From positions 1-64,000 of the forward strand of contig JASANG010000084.1 in the NCBI GenBank assembly GCA_030248215.1: 64,000 nt of DNA, in the 5' to 3' direction. The stretch is from Enoplolaimus lenunculus (Eukaryota > Nematoda > Enoplea > Enoplida > Thoracostomopsidae). The notes under the pieces are model-generated. The model was not told the origin of the DNA, made no database searches, and worked only from the letters and a program-made list of their open reading frames with translations. The translations under genes were made by a program, and so were the position numbers. Positions within the stretch are counted from its first letter, which is position 1. Every line of letters begins with the position of its first letter. Positions 26,801 to 38,800 of this stretch are shown in pieces.

Positions 26801-29800
26801 AGCAAAAATTACCGGAAAAGGAACCAAAAACTGAAAAATACATGCCACAGATTGCCTTATATACCGCACCTATATCAAACAGGAATGATGTTTCCGGTTA
26901 GTCGACATGTGTCTTAAGTGTATTTCGAACTTGTCAAGAAAGACACTGGTGTTGGTGCTACTCAGCCATTGTTAGATAAATTTAATTAAAGGCTTCAGTT
27001 GATGCAATGGAAGTACATCTGCATCCAATTCAGCTTCATCACAGCTGGAGCGAACACAACCAGCAGAAACGTTTGGTCAGTATATCCGATCGAACAGGTG
27101 GTTCAAAATTTAGTAAATCACCACCAATGACACTTTAAGCAACATTTGTATAAAAAATTTTCCGTTGATGCCTGTAAGTCAACGAAATCTATTAGCAAGG
27201 TGGCCTGGTCGGTCGATGAGTTGTCCTAGTGACTACATGTTGTAATCAGGGTGTCAACAAAGGTCGAATTCAGATTCAATTCGGCAAACTTTTGTGGTTC
27301 AGATTCGAATGGGAAAATGCCGAATCCAAAAGCCGAATCCAACAATGTTGGGCAACATGTTTTTCAGTTTTAAGCAATAAAAATTTTAAATAACATGTTA
27401 TATTAATAAAAAATTTCTGTTTCAGGTCACAAATCTCAAAACTGAGCTAAGGCACAAAAATATATTAACTTTTAAAAGTGATGCAGTTAGCATTGCGTTG
27501 ATATTATGAAACAAATTAGATATAACTAAAATTGACAACGTGCAACGATTCGGATTCGGCAAATTAGCACTGCATTCGAATTCGGTCAACTCGTGGATTC
27601 GGTGCCACCCTGGTTGTAATACCGTTTTTATTTGTTGTTAAAAATTTAAACTTGTGAACTGTGCCAAAACTCGTTCGCAAAACGCGAGGACAAAGTTGGT
27701 GTTCGATAGCGCTGAATATTCCGTTAGTAGATACTAAGTACTCACTTAACGCAGTCAACGTAGCGATCTTCAAGTAGCGCTGTTTTGATTTTATTCACTT
27801 CTTCTGCGGATTGACGCGAGCGTTTCCAGAATACAAATGCAATAGCAAATGCGATAAATGCAACACCGACTGGTAAAATTACCAAAGCGGCAAGACGTGA
27901 TTGACGCTGTTTTGAATTTGCAACTGAAATTAGAAACGGTGAACGTTATTGTTTCTGTGTACATCACATATAGTAGTAAATAAATGATAGATTGTGTAAC
28001 ATTTGAACTGATATAGAGCAAGTTTCGAAATTTAGCAAACTTTTTATTAATTTACGAAGCGCAGCCGAAATTAATACACATTTGCCGCTGACTTAACTCG
28101 CTTGTGTTAGAACCTACAATAAAATAAACATGATGTTGGTAATTGTTCACCTCACGACACACTAATGTTAATTTGATAGCAGACAAAACTCCCTCCATAC
28201 AATGCTATTTATTATTTTGCTAAGTCATAGCTTAGCGTTATTTAAAGCTAAAGCCAAGATGAGACCTAAGCATAAGCCAGTAGTGAAAAAATGGTTCATT
28301 TTTCCACTACTTAAGCCTAAGTTCTAAGCCTAAACCTGCCTAAACTTATATTAGTAATCTAATTATTATGTGTAGGCAAACTTTTTGTAGGGGAGTAAAG
28401 CGAGTACCCGTTTTTAAAACAACTTGGTTGCAATAGCGAGTTGTTTCGCAAGCAGTTGCCTTATGCGGCCGAACTTCACTACTACAGTGTAACGGTTTCG
28501 TTTAACGCAGGGGCAGTACTTGCAGCACTGTACTTTAAAAAATAAGGAAGTATCATAAAAAGCATTTTTTGTTATACCTTGGCTGTTAGTCCAACTTTTG
28601 ACATTGCAAAATCAGAAAACAAAAACCGCGTTCCTGCTGGGCTATCAAAAACTTACGTGGACACTGTGGGACTTTAACAATGTTCGTTGCGCCGATGCTC
28701 ATTCTTCTTTCACTTTCAGCGAGTGACACATGCGAGAAAAAGGTACAAATTTTAATTGCAACCGATTTCGGGTTACGGGGAACGTCGACCAATGTTATAT
28801 TGTTCGGTTCCTGTGAAAAATAAACAAATTGGACAAAAACATATGTCAGAGTTTAAACAAACTCCGTTATCTAAATTGGAAAATTTTATGAAATAACAAC
28901 TTCCTAGTAGTGTTTTGTTTTGAAGTTTTACTGGGTAGTTGTTCAAGTTTATAATTTTAACTGGTATTCGGTTATTGCGAACTTTTGCAAGGGATTGCGC
29001 CGCCATACTAAGTTCAAGATAAAGTTTTCGATTTTCGAAAAAAATTAACATTTTTGTTAGTTTCAAAGTTGTTATTTCATAAAATTTTCCAATTTAGAAA
29101 ACGGAGTTTGTTTAAACTCTGACAACATACGAAAACGTTTATCGTTTGTTATCGAAATTTTAGGTGGGCAAAGGTAAACGAATTTTTAACTCGCGCTTGA
29201 AAAATTTTTACCCGCGGGTTTCCCCAAGTCAGAATTTTCTTACAGGCCCACGTTGACCCCCGGGTAATGTGCAATTCTGACTGAAACTGCTGGTATATGC
29301 AAGACAAGGTAGCTAGCAATTGGCATGTATTCGTTGAAGCGCATATATGTCGTAGCCACCCGCACCAATACAGCGGTATCGCCAATATAGCAAGCCACGG
29401 CACCAATTATCACAGTGGCTAGCCATCACAATATCGGTGTCTGATAAGTTAAAAATAAAATTGACGAAATGCCTACTGTGTAACGTGATTGGCCCGATTT
29501 AGCGAACAACAGAATAACATTTGTTGAAGTGAGTGGTCAACAGTTTTGTAGCACATTTTATTAACTTCAGCATTTTTATATGTTTTTGAATGGAGTCGCT
29601 AACCATATTATGGATGTGGCTAAATTGGTGTGGTTGCTGTGACATATAAGATACCAAGCGCGTCTATTATATACAAAGTTAAATTGCAAATTGCGTCGTC
29701 AGAAAATCTAATCCTAAATTTGAATGGATCTGCTGTACGAGGTTCTTGTTCAGTAATGACTCGTGTGAACAGTTGGCCCGGCCCGGCCGTACAACCTGGT

Positions 29801-32800
29801 GCCATTTTGAGCCATAAAACTACGTTGTGCTCTTGAGTACTATTAATATTTACAGTGTTTAAAGCGATGACGTTTACTTGTGATTTGTAAGATTTTACGA
29901 CGACTGCAACAACTGCAACGTTGTACGCAATACGAAGTATAAAATAGTGCCGGCCGGACCGTCCAAGTTTCAGTGTTGACCGCTGTATTTTCTACCAGTT
30001 TCACTTGTTGTGTGGACACTGATCACTCAATATTTACCGAACTCGCTGCTTACTGTAGTAATATTCCACGTTTGATAGACACTTGATAACGGCAAAAGTT
30101 GTGGATTCTTTATATAAGCCTTGAGATTTGAGTACTTTTCCAACGATCCATAGTCGACCAATGTATAGAGTGGTACACAGTTTCCCATGTCCTAAATCAG
30201 ATAAAATCATGACAAGTATAGAAGCCTGTCTACTGAGCAAAAAATGTTATAGATGTTCGATTTGTACGTTTGCATTCAAACGATATGCCCCTATGAGCGG
30301 TATGGAACAGTAGCAGTGACCATGATATGTTTAGGTGCTGCGTATACATATGTGAGCGCTGATTTACATAACTGGTTTTTCACATAAAATTGCCAAAAAC
30401 ATTTCGACATTATGTCATAAAACGAGTGAAAGACATATATTTTAAATGCGGGAGCAAAGGTTTACTTTGGTAGTTAAACCTCTCGCGAGCGAAGCGAGCT
30501 CAAACCTACACGCGTTTTGTGCATAAAAAGGATGAGATATATACAGGGTGTTTCAGAAGTCACTACCCACACTTTGTCAATCAATATCTTCTGGCGTAAT
30601 ATTTCGCAATGGTTGTTTATCGCTGTTTTAATATATATTTCAGGTTATTATAAATATATACTGTTAATACCATGGATTCCCCACGACGATCTCTCCCTGA
30701 AAAAATCTGTGTTGTAAAACTTTGCCATAAATACGGAAATTATGCCGAAGTCTCGCGCCAGTGGAAAAATCATTTCGACTCAATACCTCCTACTCGCAAG
30801 ACGATAGCTGATATTATTTCCCGATTCGAGGACACTGGTAGTGTAGCCGAACGGCTGAGGCTGGGTCGTCCAAAGTGTGCCACAAGTGGGGACCAGAAAG
30901 CTGCATTAAGCGCTGCGGTATCCAGGAGCCCCCAGAAGTCAACTCGAAGGGCTTCCCTCCAGCTGGGTATTCCTCATACTTCCGTTTGGCGCCTTTACAA
31001 GGAGCTTAACATGAAGCCCTTTCGGCCCCGTTTTATCCATGGACTCTCGGATGATGATTTCAATCGCATAGTCCAGTTTTGTCAGACATTTATGGACATG
31101 GTGGAAAGCAGTGCGTTGGACCTTGATCGCATTTTGTGGACCGACGAGGCGGTTTTAACGCTCAATGGTCATGTTATTCACCATAATTGTGTTTATTGGT
31201 CTGAAGACAATTCACATGTCACGATTAACAAAGAGGTCAACGCCCCTGGAGTCTGTGTCTGGGCCGGAATTTGTTCACAAGGTATCGTTGGTCCATTCTT
31301 TTTTGACAGGAATGTCAATAAAACCAGCTGTTTGGAACTTTTATCTGTGAATGTCTACCCGCAAATCGCAACCGAGGACCTTGTTTTCATGCATGACGGA
31401 GCCCCAGCTCACTACGCTACCGAAGTCCGCGCTTGGCTGGACGAAAGGTTCCGGAATCGATGGATCGGCCGCAGAGGTGCCATGGAGTGGCCAGCTAGGT
31501 CATAGACTTAACTCCGCCTCACTTCTTTCTTTGGGGTGTTGTGAAAGAAAATGTTTATGGAAGTAGGACAAAGAACCCTCAAGAATTGATGGACAAAATA
31601 AAATCAGCGTTTTCTAAAATTCCAGTGGACTTATGCGCCAAAGTTTGCCGATCTGTACCATCCCGACTGGAAAAATGCATTTAGCTTGGCGGTGCACAGA
31701 CGGAGCTGTTCTGAGATCTATCGTGGTAATGTTTGTAAACTTTTAATACTGGTCTATAATTATACAAAAAATAGGCGAGCTACCTCTGCCCAGTCAACCG
31801 ATAGTTAGCATCAAACAGTGGGTAGTTACTTCTGAAACACCCGGTATTTATTTTGCTTATGCAGAGGGTACCCAATAGAGCTGCAGGCCATTCGCGGGTT
31901 CATGCTAGTAACGCGGGTACGGGTAAAAAATTTTGATGCGAAATAAAGCAGGTTGCTAAGATTATGATTCTGACTGAATTAGGCCCAAGTACGCGAGAAT
32001 ACTTTTCACATATATTTGAACAGAAATTTTTGGAGTACAGCTTATCATATAGCATTTAGAGACATTCTTCGTTATTTCTATAGAAGTTATATTTCTCATT
32101 GGCTTAGAACAATATGTTCACAAGTTGTCTGAATGAAATCTTAAGACAAATTGGGACGAAATTATAAAGATAAGTGTGATTAAACGAACTTACTACCATG
32201 ATTTTGTAGGTCCAGAACGTTTTGATTAATTAGTGGGTAAAGGAATTTTGCGTAGGTATAACAGCGAGTACAAAGAGTGTCATATTGATCTGTTTTCTAC
32301 TATTTAATTAGGGCACAACATGCAAGTGGGCTATAACAAAGTTCTAAAACGATAAATTTTTACTATAAAATTTTGTTCTTTAATTATTGTAAAGTTTTGT
32401 GATCTGAAATTCTTTACGCAAATTGGGGATTAACCGTAGCTGAAATTCGCGTAGGAACGACAATTACCAAGACAACTTTAGGGGGGTGAGAGATAAATTA
32501 TCATGCAAGTGTACAGAAGGCAGATCTTATCACGAGGGTGTAACTTTTAACTACAAAGATTGGCCGAATATACAAATTTCACCAATGTTATTATTTTACG
32601 GAAAAATAGATTTTCTCGTTAAAATTATTTTTGTTCCACGGGACAGTTGTTATGTGTACAAACCTAATCGCCAGGTGACAACTTTATTTGGGACATTTTC
32701 TGCTGTGACATCTACATCCTGATGGTCGATTACGATACAGAACATACCTCCTCGCGTTTCAACTGAAACGTCAGCGTAATATCAGTTTTGTTGTCACAAG

Positions 32801-35800
32801 TTTTTGTGGAAAAATCTGAATCAGGGGATGTTGTATTCACTTCGAAAGCACACGATGCTTTCATATTGCCTGAAATAGTAAATAACTATTCTTTAAATAA
32901 CAGTTATTTTTCGGTTTAGCGTTTAAACCTGCCTTGACCTCGGAATGCAGTTTTGCAACTTGCTCGCAGGCATAGATCCAAGGCTGCACCCAGGCCTATT
33001 CTTCCTAACAGGAGTTAAAGCAAAAAAACTGGTGCTCAGATTTAGGACTAAAGTTGTGTATGCTTTCGCGCTGGCTTCGAAAGCCAACTTCTACATTATA
33101 TATCGAGCGCCATTTAGCGCTGAAATCTGTGTTGATCTCGCAAACAGTTTTACATCTTGGTCACTGACAGATCCTCAAAAACACCCACGACAGGGCCCCC
33201 AACAGGGATAAAACCAAAATTTTGAGTAAAAATTTAGCACTAAAAATTGTTTGGATTCTTGATCGCTTCGCTAACGAGATTTTTTCATTCTTATGCATCG
33301 CGCGGCCGTCCTTTATTATAAAACATTTCATACCGTTTTAGGTCAAGGCAGTTAGAATTGTGAGGAAAATCGCACAAGCGAAATGATCGAGACACCAGAC
33401 GTGACAAGCTAATAATTCTGTGTGAACTTGGCCGAGGTACGATTTCGAACTCCGTTTAATCCATGCAACAGACCATTCCAATCTGTTTCCAAGTAAATCA
33501 TGCTTACTCACGCTGTGAAACATGGGTTCAATTGTGCTGCATACGTTAAAATCGTTAGCAATTCATGCAGAGAACATCAAACAATAGTACCAAAGGCATT
33601 GGAAAATAGTAAAGCTTACTCAAATTCAAATAATGTGTTATGCTTTATTTATATTTTTAGTAACTTTTAAAACAAGCAAAGTTGAACACGTCAGTTCAAC
33701 CTTGTTTCACTTCACCGCAACCATGTTGACAGGGATTCTACAATCACTGTCCATAAACTAAGAAACGTTTTACGACTGCTACAAATCAGTCACATACGAA
33801 AATTACGTCTAGCTTCTTGCTCGCTTCGCTCGCGAAATTTTCTTCATAATTCTATGCACACGGTAAGGGTGAATCTAGGCGAGCTTTGAATCGAATCATG
33901 CTTGCATATTGGACAAAACTTAATTTTTCATTAGGACACATCAATTGTTAAATTGTACCACGCTTTCCGTTAGCTTCGATTGCAAATTTTTCAAAACGCA
34001 ACATTTACTGTGACCCCTGGTTGCTGAAACCTTGCCCTATTGAAAATTCTAGCTACATGCCTTTGCCGCATCGCCATCCTGCAGACACCTAAAGGAAACG
34101 ACCCACTTGCCTCAAGATGCCTATGACAGCAAATATGTATTTAAGAAATGCAAAGCAATTAAGCCCGTAGATAGGTAACCTTGCTGGGAAGTATTTAGAG
34201 AAGGTATACAGAAGTTTGCAATGATTTACAAGCAAATTGAAACTTCTGTATAGGGGCCAATTTTCTCCAGGAATGCCGAGCCCCCTGGTAGTGATACCCC
34301 TCTGGCTACGGGCCCGAACATAATGTATATCGCTTACATTCTTCTTTCGGGTGTTCTTGGCATCCGGAATTTTTGATCGCAGTACAATCTAAAACATTTT
34401 ATATATAAAGCAAATACAATTGTAACCAACTAATCACCTCTATGTCGTGTTTCGTTTAAAGCCCCATTCATGCGTGTACGTTTTTGCAGTGAGAACTCGC
34501 AGCTGCAACCTGCACGAAATGCTTGCAGTTGCAAGTATTTTCAAAGGAACATTCCTGTTGACCAATCAAAGTGCAGGTGCAAGAAATTCAAGCGACTTGC
34601 AACTGCGCTCACAGGATGCTAAAAAAATTAAATAGTATGAATTCTAGTGAATCATTTGCAGCCACAAGAACTTCCAAGTTGTTTTTGATCACACTTGCGT
34701 GTGCAAGTTGCACGTGCAAGTATAATGGCGAGCACATTAAAATGAAAGTTCGAATTCATTTCACGTACCACTTTGATCAATCTGAGCAGTATTTTGGCCG
34801 GAAACAGTGCCAACTGAGTGGGTGTCTTTGTTGCAGATTGTGCGCACGCCACCATACTATAATAGATAAATCACAATATTAATTTGGGTTGCTCACATTA
34901 AAAATCGTATTGCTCACAAGACATCCATATATTTCGTTACTTAACATTATGTTTGTAAAATTATGTATGATGAACATTCCAGCTTTATTGACGCAGAAAG
35001 TAAAAAGTCTCATTTACTAATATCACATCTGCTGCCCTCCATCCACCCCCGTTCCCGGACACATTTGTGGCGCTCCATAAAACCAATCCCACCTTGCAAC
35101 TTCAAAAAGTTTAAAATTAAGAATGTCATTCGCGGTTAGGCGTAGGTATTGAATAAAATTTGCGTTCAGTGCTCGTAATCTAGCTCTGAATATAGTTGTT
35201 TTAAAAAAATTTCGAGACAGTTAAACGATGCACTTAAGCTGCTTTATACAAGTCAAACAACTTCATACCCTTGCCGCGAAACTACAATGTAGGATATATA
35301 AGACACAAAATTCTGTTAATAGAAAGCACTACGCATGGTCGACAACTAATTGCGTTCACTGCGTCAAGAAAATTAAAATCAAATTCGAGAACATTCTTGG
35401 TCACTGAAACTCAATTTAAGACTGGTCTTTGATAAATTTGTTACCGTTAATACATCATTCAAAGTTCAAACTAGAAATATATACAACAATTAAAAGATAT
35501 TTTATTTTGTAACCATAATGTACCTTAAACTTTAGAGCTTAAATTTTGATAAAAGTAAAAATTGGCATTGAAGCGTTGATAAGATACGATCTACGTCACT
35601 AAAAATTCGAAAAAAAACAAAGACGTCATCCCGACAAGGTAGTACGTTTTGCACTGTGCGCGGTTTGAAAGCTGCACCGTGCATGCACCTTTGGATATTT
35701 CTTGCTGATGCTATTAGGATATTGAAATTTTTAAAATTTTATTCAATTTCCGTGTACAATTTTATCTTTTTAACTGTTTTTCTCTCCAAACTCACTGAAT

Positions 35801-38800
35801 TCAAATTATCACATCGGTAAAATTTAGTAAAATCCAGTTTTCCATTTTCTTTGAGGGCAATTTCATAATTTCAACAGAATTTGAAACAATTTGATATTGC
35901 AATTACAATTGAATGCACTTTGTTGTGGATTGCACATTACAACGAAGCACGCGTGCATAGTTTCAATTACTGTAGTAACCCGAATAACGAAGAAGCCTGA
36001 TATTTATTTTGCCTCTCCAGAGGATACCCCTTTTATATTCGGTTACGGACTATGATTTATTTTTAATTGACCCCAAGTTAGTTGGATGCAACATTCTTGT
36101 TATTAATATTCATTCTTTTGGGCAGATCTGGCTTAAAATTAAACGACACTTTTGTAGTAAACATGGGATAAGGCTCACGGGCGTCCCTAGTCCCTATGGG
36201 GGGCATTGAGGGCGGTGCCCCCGAAATTTGGCTTGGGCCCCCACAAATTAACTCTGTTTAAAGGAAAGAATCTTGAGTTGCATTTGTAGGGGCGCCCCAA
36301 AATTATTCGGTGCCCTCCCCCAAACATAATAGTCTGCGGACGGCCATGATATGGTTCCTGCAAAAAAGTAACAGATGTTGTTTACTTTCCCCACATATAG
36401 CGCTTGGACCTAAGCACTTCCAGTTGCAGCGCTCAGAGCTATAAACCGTCATACCCTAGCCTGTCCAACTTATGGTAAAAAATGTTTAGAAAAAGGCTTA
36501 GGCTTAAGTGTTAGCCTTTTCCTAAACCAAATCCTAAGCCTAACTGTATTATGTGCAGGAAAATATACAATAGCCGAAGTAAGTTGTATTGAATAAGTTT
36601 GAATCATAAATATTCCACTTCTGATAAGCATTAAACGTACGTGTCAAATTTCATGAGTGAGTCTTAAAAATATTTGCCAGAAAAGTTTACTACTCAAATA
36701 AGATTTTGTTTCAGCCTCGGGAGAAATAGCGGTGAACTTACATATATTACTGCGCCGCATTCAGGCATGTATGGAATCAGATAGCTGACCGTGGCTTGTT
36801 TCATATTGACGAACTGTAAAAACTTAATTTTTAATTCAAACGGCCCGACAGTTAATTTTGTAAGAGATCTAGGCAAACCCGGGCACAGCCCTGTGACGCA
36901 AGTTTAAGGTGCGCAACAGCAGTATTAGCATATTTCTAAGCCTACGCCTAAGCCTAAACCTCAGCATAAAGCTTATAAATAAGCCTAAGCGTTGGTCTAC
37001 CTAAAAATAGCTTAAAGCCTAGGTTAACCGTGGGTGGCTGCCCTGCGTATCAGCAAAAATTAGCTTTAAAGTGAAAAAAACAAAAATCAACGTCAAACGC
37101 TTGCCATCGATACTAAATTGTAATTGCGGTGTAAGAAACACGTTTTCGTTCCAAACCGGAGCCATAACACATATGTTCAGTCTCGCAACTGGCTCAAGCT
37201 GGTACAATAGTCAAACCAATTTTCCACAGGGACACACAGTTTGTTGAAATATCAATCATACAAGCGGGGCGGAACATTTCCCTGGAGCGGAGTAAATTTT
37301 TTGTGGACGGCGCTGAGCGTCCCTGGTTGGTTACAGGCCCGCATATCTTTAGATCATATTATAATATTGACAATGATTTTGTCTTCAAAGATTTTGTTTC
37401 ACTGTTCATCAATTGGTTGTCGAAATATTAAACAACAATAATTCAATTAGAATTTAAAGCATAAAAGTTACCCGCTTTTCGTTATACCGTCCATCGCTGC
37501 ACGAAACTTTGATAAATTTAGTTTCTGGGGTAATATCTTTTCGTTTCCATCCTGCAACAGCAGTAGAAATTAACATCAAGGAGACCCTCGAATAAAAGCG
37601 CATTGTTAATGGTGCATCATTACCTGATTAGGCTCAGAGGCCAAATAAACCCCAAAAAAGGTTGTACAAAACAGTGCATTACAATATATATCTCCATTAA
37701 AAAAATTTTATTTGAAAACACTCGTCACGGACACCTTGAAGCCGCTGGCCCTGAGGCCATTGCCTCACTGGCATCCATTATGATCCGCCCCTGCACATTG
37801 CAGATCATAGTTAATTTGGCCCATGTTACGTTGAGGACCGTCCCACAATCCCGGAACAGCGGCAAGCAGAAGTGCAACGGATAGTGGGACAACCGGGGCA
37901 GTGGGACGGCGGGGACAACGGGACAGCTGGGACAACGGGATAGCCAGGACAGCGGGACAGACGGGACAACGGAACAGCTGGGACAACGGCACAGCTGGGA
38001 CAACGGCACAGCCGGGACAGTGGATAGCCAGGACAGCTAAGACAGCTTAGACAGCGGGGACAGGCGGGGACAGCTGGGATAGCTGGGACAGGCAGGGACA
38101 GCTGGGACAGGGGGGACAGATGGGACAGCGGGGACAGATGGGACAGCGGGGACAAATGGGACAGCGGGGACAGATGGGACAGCGGGGACAGATGGGACAG
38201 CGGGGACAGATGGGACAGCGGGGACAGCTGGGACAGCTGGGACAACGGCGATAGTGGGACAGTCGGGACAGAGTGACAGTCGAGACAGCGGGAAAACGAG
38301 GGACGGCCGGGACAGCTGGGACAACGGGATAGCCAGGACAGCGGGCCAGCTAGAACAACGGGATAGCCAGGACAGCGGGACAGCCGGGACAACGGAACAG
38401 CTGGGACAACGGCACAGCTGGGACAACGGCACAGCCGGGACAGTGGACAGCCAGGACAGCTAGGACAGCTTAGACAGCGGGGACAGCTGGGACAGGCGGG
38501 GACAGCTGGGATAGCTGGGACAGGCGGGGACAGCTGGGACAGCGGAGACAGATGGGACAGCGGGGACAGATGGGACAGCGGGGACAGATGGGACAGCGGG
38601 GACAGATGGGATAGCGGGGACAGATGGGACAGCGGGGACAGATGTGACAGCGGGAACAGATGGGACAGCGGGGACAGATGGAACAGCGGGGACAGATGGG
38701 ACAGCGGGGACAGCTGGGACAGCGGGGACAGCTGGGACAGCTGGGACAGCGGGGACAACTGGGACAGCGGGGACAACTGGGACAGCGAGGACAGCTGGGA

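Noticed and set aside
33338-33600. Candidate missing RTK exon (minus strand, near a gtgagt donor at about 33507)
   Set aside because: The segment between the nearest acceptor (tatgcag) and this donor has a stop in the required frame; other acceptor and donor pairs did not fit the phase.
34000-34035. 15-base microexon CAACCAGGGGTCACA on the minus strand
   Set aside because: It has tttcag and gtaaat signals, but the length does not correct the phase and such short exons need transcript support.
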